Shown here: one piece after another, positions 11,728-22,942 of the stretch | How the letters are laid out: the number at the start of each line of letters is the position of its first letter | Position numbering within the stretch: the first letter of the stretch is position 1 | Assembly: GCF_016920785.2 (NCBI RefSeq) | Contig: NW_024609857.1 | Location: 190,291,027-190,355,026 of the forward strand | DNA: 64,000 nucleotides | Reading direction: 5' to 3' | DNA from: Ixodes scapularis | Lineage: Eukaryota; Arthropoda; Arachnida; Ixodida; Ixodidae | Notes under the pieces: generated by a model | Database searches by the model: none | Told to the model about the DNA's origin: nothing | The model's input: the letters and a program-made list of their open reading frames with translations, nothing else | Position numbers and translations under genes: made by a program

Positions 11728-11850
11728 TTCTTGATTGAGCCATTATTAGTGGCTTTACAACGCATTGAAGTTTAACGCTCAGTGTGTGGCTACCAAGAAA
11801 TAAAACAATAATTCAGTTAAAATTCAAACCTGAATCTTAAAGGAAAATTC
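11728..11850 (+). repeat. Diverged dispersed repeat, copy 2 of 2
   Basis: TTGAGCCATTATTAGTGGC, CGCATTGAAGTTTAA and ATTCAGTTAAAATTC match 8235-8365 in order. It lies just right of the 10162-11491 hAT element. Confidence 0.5.
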
Positions 11851-11999
11851 GAAATGTTTGATTTATTCGAACAATTTGTCAAAAAATGTACCTTCGGAAT
11901 TTTCAGAAATCTTGACATTTCCTAATTATTGAATCGCGGCACGGTTCTAAAGTTGCAAACTTTTTTAATTCGAACCTTAGCGGGGTTCACAATTTCCTT

Positions 12000-14940
12000 A
12001 GCCTTTTGAACTCGGAACTTTGGGAGGTTCGGGGCATCTGTAGCTAGATCGGTTGTGGGTAGACATAAAGCTAGCTGCCTTTACCTCCACTGCACTCGTC
12101 CAACACCGGCGTTTGGCTCCGGTGACACATCGAGGAAGTTTGACAGATTTTTCTCGTCTTGCCACACATTTGGTCCTGTAAGCGAAAAATGGCCCGATAG
12201 CCAGACTTGGTGTTTTTGTTGGCTTCGGTTGCAACTGCACTCTGTGTCAGGGGGAATGTACCCTGGTCCAATTTTTATGTTGCATAAAGAAAAGTATGGC
12301 AGCCTTTCCTCTTGGACCATGGCATCGTGATCTGCGTGGTCCTCGTACAGGCTGCTACATTGCTTTTGTCCCCATCCTCCAGAGATTAAATTGAAATTGA
12401 AAATGTCAATTTCATTGAAAACTAGCTCAAAATATGTGGTCTAATGATAATGTGTACTTACCTTCTTGGCTGTTATGAATGCAGGTGTCCTGCAGCTTGT
12501 GTAAATGTGTAACCAAATGTACACACAGTCAGTTGCATACCTTCGTTTTTTTTAGTGATCTTTGTTCTCAATTTTCTGTTCATGTATATCCGAAATTGGA
12601 GTGACATCTGACGCTTGGCTGATAATTATGCTGTGGGGGCAGAATCGAGGGGTGCTCAAATTTGGTGAAGGGATGTTTAGGCAGTGGCTAACCTTTCCAC
12701 CCTGAGATGCACTGGACCCCATGCAAATCGTGCGGCGGTGAAAATTATTTGTGAAATGGCATCATACGACCAGTTCTAGCAGACGATGGAGGCAAGCAAC
12801 TTTGCCAGCATCTCCTTATCGCTCTCTCCACTGTCACATGGTACACATTGCATGAGCAAGGAGTGCAGAACCAAAGACCAATCTGGTTTCTGCATGTGCA
12901 ACATACTTGTTAGATTTTAAAAAAATTTTCCATTGTAGAAGTTTAAGGTCTCGGCCTTAAAAACAACTCAGTTTCCCATTTTTAGCAAGTAATGGTGGGC
13001 ATTCTGAGCTTCTCCTTCTCCCTGTCCGCATTTCTAACTTATTTCAACTGGAAGAATGTCCTTTCAGTGTGTCATCTGTCATTTGCAATGAATAGTAGCG
13101 TGAGCTGTGCTGAAGTATAATGCAAATAGTTCATGAGATCAACGCATCTGCTCTCGTGGCTCACATCCAGAAGGAATGAATTGGCACAGTGATGGAAGTG
13201 CTCCGCAAATTGCGCCAGGGACGCAATCCTGCTACATGTAGCGCCAAATTGTCATTTTACCGAAGAATTGCGCCATGCCTGCGCCGAGATGAGATGTAGC
13301 AATAAAAAATAAAAATTGAAGTCTTATCAGAGCGCGTGGCGGTACCGCAGTATTTTCCGCGCCGCAACTCTTACGCAAACTGAAACTGCGAGGGCGTATT
13401 ATCATCATCATTGAAAGGAACAATGTTAGCAACATCTGAGACCAAAGCCGCAGAGGCTAAGTGAAGAACCGTCCCACTGAGCAGCCTATTAAAAAAAACA
13501 AAAAAAAAAAGTCCGAGCTTGTGGATGTTTTTAATGTTGGCCCGCCCTGTTCTTGTGCGCTAGCTACCAGCAAAGTCAAAGCTAGCGTGAGCCCAATGCT
13601 CTGTGCATTCCTGACTCGCACGTGGGCTCGTGCAGTTACGGGCTCTATGCGCGCGCTTGTAGCTTCGGCTGCGCTCGCACCGAAGCTGTAACGAAGTATA
13701 GTAAGTTGCACCAAACTCTGGGTGTAGTGCTGGTAAAGCCTCACAGTCCTTTTCGAAGCACAAAGCACTGCGCGACTGCGGTGTCTGCTCCGCGGGTGTC
13801 GCTTTTCTGCAGCGCGTCGGTGCATGCCAAGGAGCGCACTCGACGGGTTAACTCTCCGTGATCCGATCGTGACTTCGCCAGCACATCGAAAATGAATCGG
13901 AATTTTTGAGGCGAATATCAGATACCGCACTATTTGAAGCTGCTGCCCGAAAGACAACTCTAATCTGAACTAAAACATTCCACAACAGTGAGGGTCGTTA
14001 GATGCTGCTGCAGATACCTTAAAAGAAGTGGTGAACTTGCATGGTCTCTGAAGCCTAGGCCATAATGTTGTACTGTCAATCCATTTGCTGTCATATTCCA
14101 TTCATAAATAAGAAAATACAAGAGCTATGTTGAAATGTAGATATCAAATGATTAAATGAAAGCCCGAAATACCAAAAAGACTTAAAGAAAACACACGATT
14201 TCTACATGGAACGTAAAAAAACATGAAAACAAAGCTCCGGTGGTGGCCGGTGCAGCACACAGCGCGGAGCGATGGCAAGAAACTGAAGGTCGGCTAGGTG
14301 GCAGGGTCACGTGACGTCAAGATGGCAGCGCCCATGAAATGTTGCCTGAAAGGGTCTATAGCTCCACGTCTATGGTAACATTTGAAGACATTTTTCTTTT
14401 TGTCATTTTGGGGCAACCTCAGAGTTAGTGCGCAAGGATTTCTGTTCTTAATTAATATTGTCTTATCACAGCCAAATTTGGCATGTATATACTTCAGAAT
14501 ATGAAGAATGCAACTATCTAGGTTTTGTTTAAATGTATTTGTATATATTTATAAATAATTTAAGAAACTTCTGTTAGCCCCTTGAAATGTCATTTTTGAT
14601 AGTTTTCATTATTTTAAAATGAAAAAAGCATTGCGTACATTGTTTTTGCTCATTGCACTCAGTGGTTTAAGAGGAGCACATTCATTATATTACTAGGCTT
14701 TTTAAGTGTGTTGCCTCGCCTCGTGTGCACAAGAGCATGTTTTTTCTGCATTACATTTTGTCGAGAACTTAAAAAAACAAGCTATATCAAATCTAACACC
14801 AGATTTACAAAGAGGAGGTCAAGGACCACAAACTAAAAATTTCATTTCAATATCGTAAATAATAAAGAAAATTCCCCCAACGCATTTTCCCTTAACCAAA
14901 GGTTTCCATGGAGAAATTGAGTTTAACATGATTTTAATGT
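12000..14940. other. SET intron sequence, mostly unassigned
   Basis: The only repeat I could place is copy 2 of the 4875-5045 family at about 12220-12360. Bases 13200-13300 carry several GCGCCA/TGCGCC words like those at the left edge of the 16080 hAT element, which may mark an old fragment. Bases 13460-13960 are GC-rich with open frames on both strands but no domain. The rest is AT-rich with no coding signal. Confidence 0.4.
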
Positions 14941-14949
14941 CTGGTTTGG

Positions 14950-15056
14950 GTTGCAACAGTAGAACAAAGTTATTACTTGCAGAAGGTACCCGTTTTGTTT
15001 ATGTTGCAACAGTAGAGCAAAGTCATTGATTGCAAAGGGTACCAGTTTTCCGATTT
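14950..15056 (+). repeat. 53-bp tandem duplication
   Basis: TTGCAACAGTAGAACAAAGT is followed by an AAGGTACCCGTTTT block. The same order recurs 53 bases on as TTGCAACAGTAGAGCAAAGT and AGGGTACCAGTTTT. The two units are diverged by several substitutions. Confidence 0.75.
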
Positions 15057-15290
15057 TTGCGCAGGTTGAATCACATTCACAGCATAGTCCAGTCCGGACA
15101 CATGGCAGCTATTGGGATTCCTTTCAAATTGGTCGTTCAGGGAATTTTGTGCACCTGAAGTCAGTAATTCAGTGTTTGTCAAGCTTGTTTAAAACCAGGA
15201 GATTAATTTCACTTCTGCCGAGTGGACCGGGCGATTTTGTGTTTGCAGCGTGGATTATCCCCCCAGTTACACTTGTCTTTGTCTGTGCAG

Positions 15291-15385
15291 TGACGAGGAG
15301 GAGGGTGGTGATGCAGTGGTGGTGGTGGAGGAGGAGGGAGAGGGCGACGAGGACGACGAAGACGACGAGGGAGAGGATGAGGGAG
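15291..15385 (+). CDS. SET: SET / TAF-I, acidic-tail exon D
   Basis: The acceptor TCTGTGCAG/T completes a serine codon split with exon C. The exon then encodes 31 codons, nearly all Glu, Asp and Gly (EEEGGDA, a four-valine run, EEEGEGDEDDEDDEGEDEG), and ends one base into a glycine codon at GGAG/GTAGGT. This is the acidic C-terminal region that binds histones and inhibits acetylation in SET. The VVVV run comes from a GTG repeat and interrupts the acid block, which is unusual for the family. The exon is 8.4 kb from exon C. Phase matching on both sides supports it. Confidence 0.9.
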
Positions 15386-16079
15386 GTAGGTGTCATCCCA
15401 TGCCTTCACAAGCCGCTTTTTTGTGCTCGGCTACGAAACACTCGACGGCGTGCATCCATTTTTGATTGCTGGGAACCTGTGTCAGGCCTCTCCGTTAGTT
15501 CTCCTGTGGTGACACAGTGAATATTGCCCACTGCATGGTTTGTGATGCCACGCTCCGTGTACTAAGTTGGCAGGGCAGTGGAGGCTGCGTGCATGCTGGA
15601 CCAATCAGCCGTCCTCAGTTCCAAATGACTGGTCGAGCAAGCTTGTAGGTTTCGCAGTAACTATGCTAATTTTCCTCGTTAACCCCCTTTGGTATCTGTT
15701 TCCCAGCTTTAAAACATTGTATTGATGTGATATTGTGGCTTTTGTTGTTTCCTATTGTGTCACCTTGTATGGTTTCCAAATAGCTTCTTTCGTTTTCGCT
15801 ATTGCATATACTGCCTGACTCCATCAGTTCTTCGGAGTTGAGTGACACCTCGTTTGTGCTGCAGGGCTGCTCTCATTTATCTGTTGGAAATCCTAATACT
15901 TTGCCGTGCGGGGAATACATTGTGCGCAGCTTGTCAAGTAATGCCTTTCCTGGTGTCCTTTTAATTTCTGTTGCGTAATTTACACTCACATTACCGATTC
16001 CACGCAGGCCAGGGAGAGCACTAGAAAGGCAATCTTTTGACTGAACACTAAATTTCCTTGGTTGAGATCATTAATACTG

Positions 16080-17159
16080 CAGGGGTGGAACGGCTGCGCC
16101 ATTTGCGCCATTTTGCCCCAGACACATGTGTCTGCGCCATCCTGCACCATGTTGCTGAAACTGCGCAACAGCCAATACCTCGCGCCATTATGCGCCAGAT
16201 CACAAAACGTGCGCCAAAATCTTTTTTATTTTGTCTTGGTTTCGGTTTTATTGACTCGATTGACAACAATGAGCGTGTTTAGCCTGGTCGGCTTTGCAAT
16301 CCTGTGTATCCCGAGTCGGAAGCGCGCGAAAAAACTCTGATTCTAAGCGCTACACCACCTGCGACTGGATTGTTATTCTTCAACCATAAGCAGTTAAGCA
16401 AGTCGGCTGAGGTGAGGTCGAGTCTTTAAGCGTGAGATTGCCTGAGGTTCTGCGGCCCTGACGTCAGCTAGTTGAAAACAAATGAACAAAAGATTCCTTT
16501 TAGTACCTACTTTATCGTTAGAAGTTGGAACCGCATTCTCGCAAGATAAATAGTGATTCGATAGAACTGAAACGCGGTCCGATCCGAAACCTTGCCGGCC
16601 AGCAGCTCTTACGCGAGTGGTATATCTACTCGGCGTACATTAATCGTAGCCTGCTGCTTCCATATCGAGTTGCACAATAGGATATAAACTCGAAATTTGT
16701 TGCTCTGTTCTTCCGTGCAACCGCACGTCCGTTGCTTACGCACGTCACGTGGTTCGCACATATAATCGCTATGTCGAGCACGTGTGGGCTGCGTGATAAG
16801 CAGTGCTGGTTTGCATTTTGAGCAGCTGAGAGCCACTCAGAAAATATCAAGGACGCTATCTTTAGAAACATAGGATACTTGCTTTTTGATTCTCATTGAG
16901 GCTCGCAAAGTTTCAAGTTTTCTCATCGGTTACATTGTTATCCCATCTACCTAGGTCCCTAACCACCCATGTTCATCTGTGCTGCTAAGCACGATTGAAA
17001 TTGCTCCCGACACAAGCTGAAGTGCAATGAAAACTGATCTGAGCTGCTCCTATAGCCTGCTCCAGAACGTAGTTTTAGCTGCTCCCAACCTGCTCCAAAA
17101 CAGCTGTTTCAGCTGCTCCCGTGGCTGCTCCCAAGTACATTTCATGAGTTCCACCCCTG
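16080..17159. mobile_element. hAT-like non-autonomous element (1080 bp)
   Basis: The ends are CAGGGGTGGAAC and the inverted GAGTTCCACCCCTG. The left subterminal region repeats TGCGCCAT-type words and the right repeats GCTGCTCC/CCTGCTCC words, typical of hAT non-autonomous elements. The flanks share TACTG on both sides but no clean 8-bp duplication, so the target mark has decayed. No transposase is inside. It lies in the last SET intron. Confidence 0.7.
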
Positions 17160-17545
17160 TACTGTAGAACCTCATTGATGCATCTTCCAGGCTGTCAAAA
17201 CGTCGCACCATATAGCTCGAAGTATTAACAAGACTGGGAAGGCCCTCTTGCCAGCCTCCTTGCTCGCGGGGTTGTTTCTGCGTCAGTTTGAAGGTGTTCA
17301 TTTGTGCTTTTTTGGTCTTTTATTCTTAACATCGCCATCGGATGAGAAGACCAAACGTTGAAGCTGTAAGCACTGTTGCGCACCGGACTGTTGCAACCCT
17401 CGTGTAACGACCCAGAGTGTGGGCTGTTAGTGAAAAAGAGCCAGGCAGATGATAATGATGCTGCGGCTGCATGCCTGCTCGTCGGCGCCGGTTTATTCTT
17501 ATCATTATTTAGGCGCATCTGGTACACAGTTGCCAGACGTGCAGA

Positions 17546-19260
17546 TCACTGTGGGGCACAAAGTGTTTGGATAGAAGACTGGACTGATGCTGAACCAGGT
17601 ACACCAGCGTTGTCTGGAGGACTTGGAACTGGGTCGGACAGCAGAGTTGGTACGGCACCATTGTGATTTCGAGGCGGTGGAACACTTGGCCGAGATTCAT
17701 TGGAGTCTTCATTTGTTGTCACTGGCAAGTCAGTAGGTCAGACCTTGGGCGAACTACGTCCCCTGGCCGCAGATTAGGTAGCGCTTCTGTGGTTGTGCGT
17801 GTTGCTTCGTGGCTCTGCTCTGTCCAAAAATAAAATTTGCCTCCTGCACAGCAAGTCTTCTTCATGGTACATTTTTGCACCTCCTCCTCAGCAAGCCCGT
17901 TTGATTGCGGAAACCGAGGACTCTTAAGTAACATGTTGTAAGTCATAATCATAAACTCTCTAGAGGTGAACTGAGGCCCATTGTCATTCAAAACTACAAG
18001 TGGTATACCGTGCCTGGCAAATATCGCCGACAGTCTTGAAGTGACAGCCAAAGCTGTAGTACTGTTCAATTCTTCAACTTCGGGGTAGTTTGAGTGTGCA
18101 TCATAAACAAGATACATTTTGTCGGCATGTTGGCACAAGTCTGCTCCTGCCCTTTTCCACGAAGGCCCCTTAGGCAGTCTCATCAGCAGTGATTCTTCTG
18201 GTTGAGCATAAGAGTGAACCATACACGGCTCGCAACAATCAATTATATCGGTGCCGCCTCTCGATATTCCGGGCCAAAACATTATCAGATGAGCTTTTGA
18301 TTTGTTTATACCCAAGTGACCAGCATGCAGCTTTTCTAGCATGTTTTAGGTATTGCCACTCCCTTGAACAATAGGCCCCCTATTACAGAGAGCTCTGAGG
18401 AATAAGGCTCGTACTGGCTTATGAGTGGTTGATTATTTATCGGAGCTTCCATTACCTTTGAAAGTGTTGGATCTCTTGAAGTCTCTTCAGCTTTGTGCTT
18501 CTTTTCCTTCGCCACACTGCAGCAGGCAGACTGCGTGAACATTGATGTCGTCGTTTTTGTCCGGCGCCACTTGGCTTTGGCTAGCGTGCCTGCTAGAACA
18601 AGAAGTTTGCCATAAACATAACTGAAATGGTATTCATACTTCACGAGTCGCAAAAAAAGGCATGTCGCCCAAACATTTTCTTGTTATCACAATCAAAGGT
18701 TGATGGTCAATTTTCACGAGTGCTTTGTGGCCGTAAATAAAATCGTGAAACTTTTCGCAGCCGTATACAGTTCCCAAAGTTCCTCGATCTGAGAATACCT
18801 GGTCTCAATCTGTTAAGCATCTTGAGCTATATTATTCATTTACGAAATACTGCAGATGGTTTTCCACCATCCAAGCGGGGAGAGGGTTACTTAAGGTTTC
18901 ACACAGAGCAGTCCCTGCCGTGCCACTTATCGCCACTCGTGGCCGTGCTTTTGAAAAAGTGCCGCGCCGAGACTATACTTTGAGGCGTCTGTTAATACCT
19001 TCATCTCCTTGCTTTGGTTGTACACCGCATGAACCGGAGAATTGGTAGGGGCTGCCTCGATACCATCAAGCTCCTCGGTGTGCTCAGGCCCCCAAATGAA
19101 GTCTCGGTCAGGCTTCAGCAACTCGCGAAGCAGGGACGTCTTCTGGGGAAAATGTGGCAGGCACTTTCCCGGCCTGTACGTGGTTGTTAGTCGTCTCAGA
19201 TCGTACATAGTTTTGTGCGGTTCCTCGAGATGTGTGTCTGTGAGGATGTGGCGTACTTGA
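17546..19260 (-). pseudogene. Gypsy-type retrotransposon pol fragment (RNase H linker and integrase)
   Basis: Reading on the minus strand from about 19260: a segment with FPQKTSLLRELLKPDRDFIW and LTDASKYSLGAALFQKHGHEW (RT-RNase H), then 18653-18336 (EYHFSYVYGKLLVLAGTLAK, end of RNase H), then the integrase at 18342-17719. The integrase has the HxGINKSKA and CCEPC zinc-binding segment, LVYDAHSNYPEVEEL and LNDNGPQFTSREF, with the GLAEEEVQ end of the core, and is followed by a proline-rich tail. Several frame changes separate the pieces, and the reverse transcriptase and gag are missing. It sits antisense in the last SET intron and ends under 100 bases before the last exon. Confidence 0.85.
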
Positions 19261-19351
19261 CCGTTGGCAATGTGGCGCGTCCAAAAGGAGGCGACTGTTC
19301 TCCTGCCCTGTCCGGAGAAAGCTAACCCGGTTTCCCTTTCTCTCCCTCCAG

Positions 19352-19389
19352 GGGACCTTGAAGGGGAGGGCGGAGACGGGGACGACTGA
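19352..19389 (+). CDS. SET: SET / TAF-I, last coding exon and stop
   Basis: After a pyrimidine-rich acceptor (TTTCTCTCCCTCCAG) two bases complete glycine. The exon then reads DLEGEGGDGDD and ends at TGA (19387-19389). The DD-stop ending matches the acidic end of SET proteins. The exon lies immediately downstream of an antisense Gypsy relic, yet the acceptor and reading phase are intact. Confidence 0.88.
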
Positions 19390-20565
19390 GCGGCGGGCTG
19401 CCCACCTCCACGTCCCATTGGGCATCCACCCCTCTTCATCCACCGGGCGCCAGTCATTCATCTCTTCACCCCGAGACAGGGCACACCCTCTCAGACACAC
19501 ACACAGACACGTGGCAGGCAGACAGACAGACACTTTGTGAAGAACACGGGTGACTTGTGCGAGACCATCCCATTCAAACCCCCCCACTTTTTTTTTTTGC
19601 GTGTTAATCTCCCTTTCTCCAGACCAGATCACCTTTCTTTCAATCTGCTTTTGTACCTGTTCCCTCTATTGTTTTTTTTTTTTTTTTAATATCATTGACA
19701 CCATTAGTGGCAGAGCCAACTTGTCGTTTTGTTGAAAGTTGCTTTCTGTGCGTATCCGAGGATTTCAGTTTTTTTTAATATATATAATGATTAATGCTTG
19801 TGTATAGAAACTGGGGTGGCTGACGACCTGATGAGCGGCATTCTTTTGTCCCCGACCGCGGTGATCAGACACATCTCTGGTGATTTGCTGTTTTTGTTCA
19901 TCTCGTTCAGCTTCCCTCCCCCCCCCCCCCTCCTCCTCATACTTAGCGAAATTTTCCTCTCTTTTCGACGACGAAAGATGTCTCCAACTGACCTGGTTTG
20001 AGTGCGCCTGGTGAATTTTGTGTACAGCGTCGGGAGGTTGCTTGTTTCATTAAAATGTTTATTATGCATTGCATGCATTCTTTCCAGCACCCCTCTGGTG
20101 CACTTTGATTTCTAAGCTCGTTTCCTACCACCGTCTTTTTGTACCCGTGCGAATTGAGTTCATTAAGCAGGAAAGTTTTTTTTTTCATCCTTTTTATTAT
20201 TTGCCACGTAAACATTTTGCAACAAGATGAGTCTAGTTATACCACCTTGGGGTCATATGGCAGTTGGCATGCAGTTTTGTTTTGTTTTTTCATGTGTGTG
20301 AGAGGCATTGGTTCCCTTCGTCTGCGATTCTCTCCTGGAGCAAGTACCATTCAGTGCACCATCCACCCACCAGTGTGTTTTGTGACCTTGTGACGTTGCA
20401 CTTTTGTTCCAGGTGCCAGCTTGAGGGTAGGATCTTTTTTTTTTATGTCACTTGTAAAGTTGTTTGAAAAGAAATGGCATTTTTTTCTTCTCACATGTGA
20501 ATTTTTATATATTGGTGTAACGGTCATTAGTATAAAAATAAAAGTTCTCCATCCTCAAGTTCTGG
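19390..20565 (+). other. SET: SET 3' untranslated region
   Basis: No coding signal follows the stop. The region is rich in T-runs and CA/GACA tracts (near 19497 and 19525) and runs to an AATAAA with a GT-rich stretch behind it. No recognisable transposon interrupts it. The extent is inferred from the polyadenylation signal. Confidence 0.65.
20537..20542 (+). terminator. Polyadenylation signal AATAAA, probably for SET
   Basis: A canonical AATAAA about 1.15 kb after the stop codon, the first good one in the 3' UTR. Cleavage about 15-25 bases later would define the gene end. Confidence 0.6.
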
Positions 20566-20910
20566 ATAGATTTCCATTGCTCAACCAATGGGCCTTTCTG
20601 GGAAGTCGCCTCTGGTCGGCCACAAAATTGCAGCGTAGGGCGCTGTGGGGTCAATCCGACGTATGCTCAGTCCTTGTGCGCTCCATACATCCTGAAAAAG
20701 CCTCTCTTGCTAGTGAGAGTGCAGAGCATGGAGAAAGCGGAGCAAACACTTCTCAAGTTGATACATGCCCCGTTTTGTTATTGTCTTGCTTTCTTTGCAA
20801 TCTGAAATTGCAAAAACTGCTAAACCAACATGAGCCCCGTCGGATTGCTCGAGTTCGTCAAAAAGGTAATTGCAGGCGCTTCATGTTTGGAATGGTCTAG
20901 AGATAGTTAA

Positions 20911-22938
20911 GGGGAGACGCGGGTCTTAAAATGTTCAAAAAACGCGAAATTTCGCGTTTTTCAAAATTTACCTATTTGGATTAATTGTAGTCTAAGGTAC
21001 CTGCCTGCAAAATTTCAATGTCGAATTCAATGTCTAAGCATGAAAAAAATGATATTTACGATGTCCCCGCAGAGCCCTGGCACAGCGAGTTCAATGAAAA
21101 CAAGTGGAACTTCGCGCCCCGCGCGTTTCGCGATCGCTCGTCGGATCGCGGCCATCTTGGTCTTGTTGGAAAGCCGCTTATTTTCCCCACGTCCCCATGC
21201 CATTCGTTATCGCGACAACATCGGGGAAGGTCCGCATTCCGCGGGTTTCGAAGGCCCCAATTGCGATCGCTCATTGGCCGGCTAGCAAGGTGCCCGTACG
21301 TCAGAGCACGCGCGGCGCCTAGCGCCCCTGCTATTGGCCTAAACGCGCCCCTCCGCTCTTTTTCTCCTTTCCTCCTTTCCGTTCCCGCGCTGGCGAGAGG
21401 TGCGTCGTCTGCTCCTGGGCCCGTCTCCGCCCGTCTCCTTAGGCCTGTCTGCTTTGTTTCCTCCGTGGTCGAGCGCACGTTTTAGTTCCCGTTTGCGCGC
21501 TTGCGTTGAACATTGTTGGTTTGTTTTCCTACGAAGTCGCGCGTGTTTTGTTTTGTTTCGCTTCGAGTTCTCGAGATGCCGGACGACGCTCGGTTGAAAT
21601 CGAGCACGCGGCAAGCGTTCGGAAGGAAGAGGAAGCGGCCGTGGAACAAAAAGCCGAAGCTGTCTGCTGCAAGTGCGCCACCGCGATCGGCACCGCCGGA
21701 TGCCTTGGATCTTCCGGAAACATCAGCCGGAGACATCGCGACTCCATGCAGCAGCGGCAGTTTGTCGAGCTTTGCGAGCGCGGTTCGTGCCGACACCGCA
21801 TACTACTCCACGGCCGAGCAGGCGCAACGAGTCGCACGATCGGACGAATGCAAGCGTGCGCTATCGGAAAAGTCGGCGACCCAGCGCAAATTCGACCTTC
21901 TCGGCGTCACCACAGGAGGCCAGACGCGCGACGCTGGGACACAGTTCATTGTAGTGGACATGAAAGCTCTCCAAGCATGGAGAAGGACAATCTGCGTTTG
22001 CGTAAGGCCAACGCTGCCCACCAGAGCAGCAGCAATGCAAAGCAGAGGTTCTCCAGGCAACACCAAACTGGAACAGCTGGGGACTACAGTCCTGGACGGC
22101 TGTGAGGGGCTCCCCTTTCAAGTGCTACACGAACAAAGGCCCTTTTCAGGGCCAAACAAAATCTGCTTTCGGAGCGTGCAACCCTTGGTGCCTCCTCCCG
22201 TTGTCCCTTATAGAGTCTACTCATACTTTTATAACTTGATTTTACATTGCAGACATTATTTCTCAGTTTTATATTATTTTTTAAAGGTTCTTGTGAACGG
22301 ATTGCAGAATTTTTCATCTCAATTTGTTCCGATAGAACTATGCTTCATATTGCTGAACATTATTGCATGGGATCCCTTACTAAATTTTATGCAATGAGTG
22401 TCAAAACTTCAACTGCAATTTTCTCAGCTTCGCATTTTTCGTCTACATGCCTAGCCTTACGGTTGTTTTCATGAGATTATTCTTCAAGGATTTCTATAAA
22501 CTTTATACCGTTGAATTCAGAAAGAAGTGAACTGCAGGGTGACGCTATTTTTGTATGACAGTATGGGCCCGAAATTTTATTATTAGTGATAATGTGACCT
22601 CGTTAGGCTTTGTAAATAGTGTACTTGACCTAATTAGACTAGTTTTATACAATGATCTATTTTTACAAAAATATAAATAGCATCATCTTGCATGACAGGT
22701 CTTTAGCTACAAATCCATATCACTTATGCAAAAAAATTTGTATTAGAAAGTTCCTTAATGAGTCGTAAGAAATGACCTAATTAGGTTTCATTATTTTCTT
22801 CGTAACTCAAAAAGTAATTGAGATATTGCAGAACTAATTGAATATTTGAAAAGAGGAAGCCGAAACACATATACACACTGATTTTCATTATAATCCATTA
22901 ATAAACAAAAAAGTCGATTTTAGAACCAGTGTCTTGCC
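20911..22938. mobile_element. TTAA-target DNA transposon, Kolobok-like, internally deleted (2028 bp)
   Basis: The left end GGGGAGACGCGGGTCTTAAA and right end TCTAAAAT...GTCTTGCC form imperfect inverted repeats (right end read from 22917), with TTAA at 20907-20910 and 22939-22942. It contains the start of a transposase-like gene (21576 onward) followed by AT-rich sequence. From memory, the protein start resembles tick proteins annotated as Mutator-like transposase domain proteins of the Kolobok group; that naming is tentative. Confidence 0.7.
21576..22397 (+). pseudogene. Kolobok/Mutator-like transposase, N-terminal part with internal deletion
   Basis: ATG at 21576 opens MPDDARLKSSTRQAFGRKRK with a basic run (RKRKRPWNKKPK), then FDLLGVTTGGQTRDAG and FIVVDMKALQA. 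After DMKALQA (about 21979) the homologous reading appears to jump: the adjacent frame encodes MEKDNLRLRKANAAHQSS and stops at 22105, which looks like the protein's C terminus. The catalytic middle is therefore missing and the two ends are fused out of frame. The open frame beyond about 22130 is AT-rich and probably spurious. A relic. Confidence 0.6.
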
Positions 22939-22942
22939 TTAA

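Noticed and set aside
15209..15409. Proline/histidine-rich minus-strand protein opposite SET exon D
   Set aside because: It is the complement of the acidic GAG/GAC repeats of the SET tail.
21506..22105. A second complete gene overlapping the Kolobok-like frame
   Set aside because: Only its last 40 or so residues look real, as the C terminus of the same deleted transposase; the rest is a shadow of the other frame.
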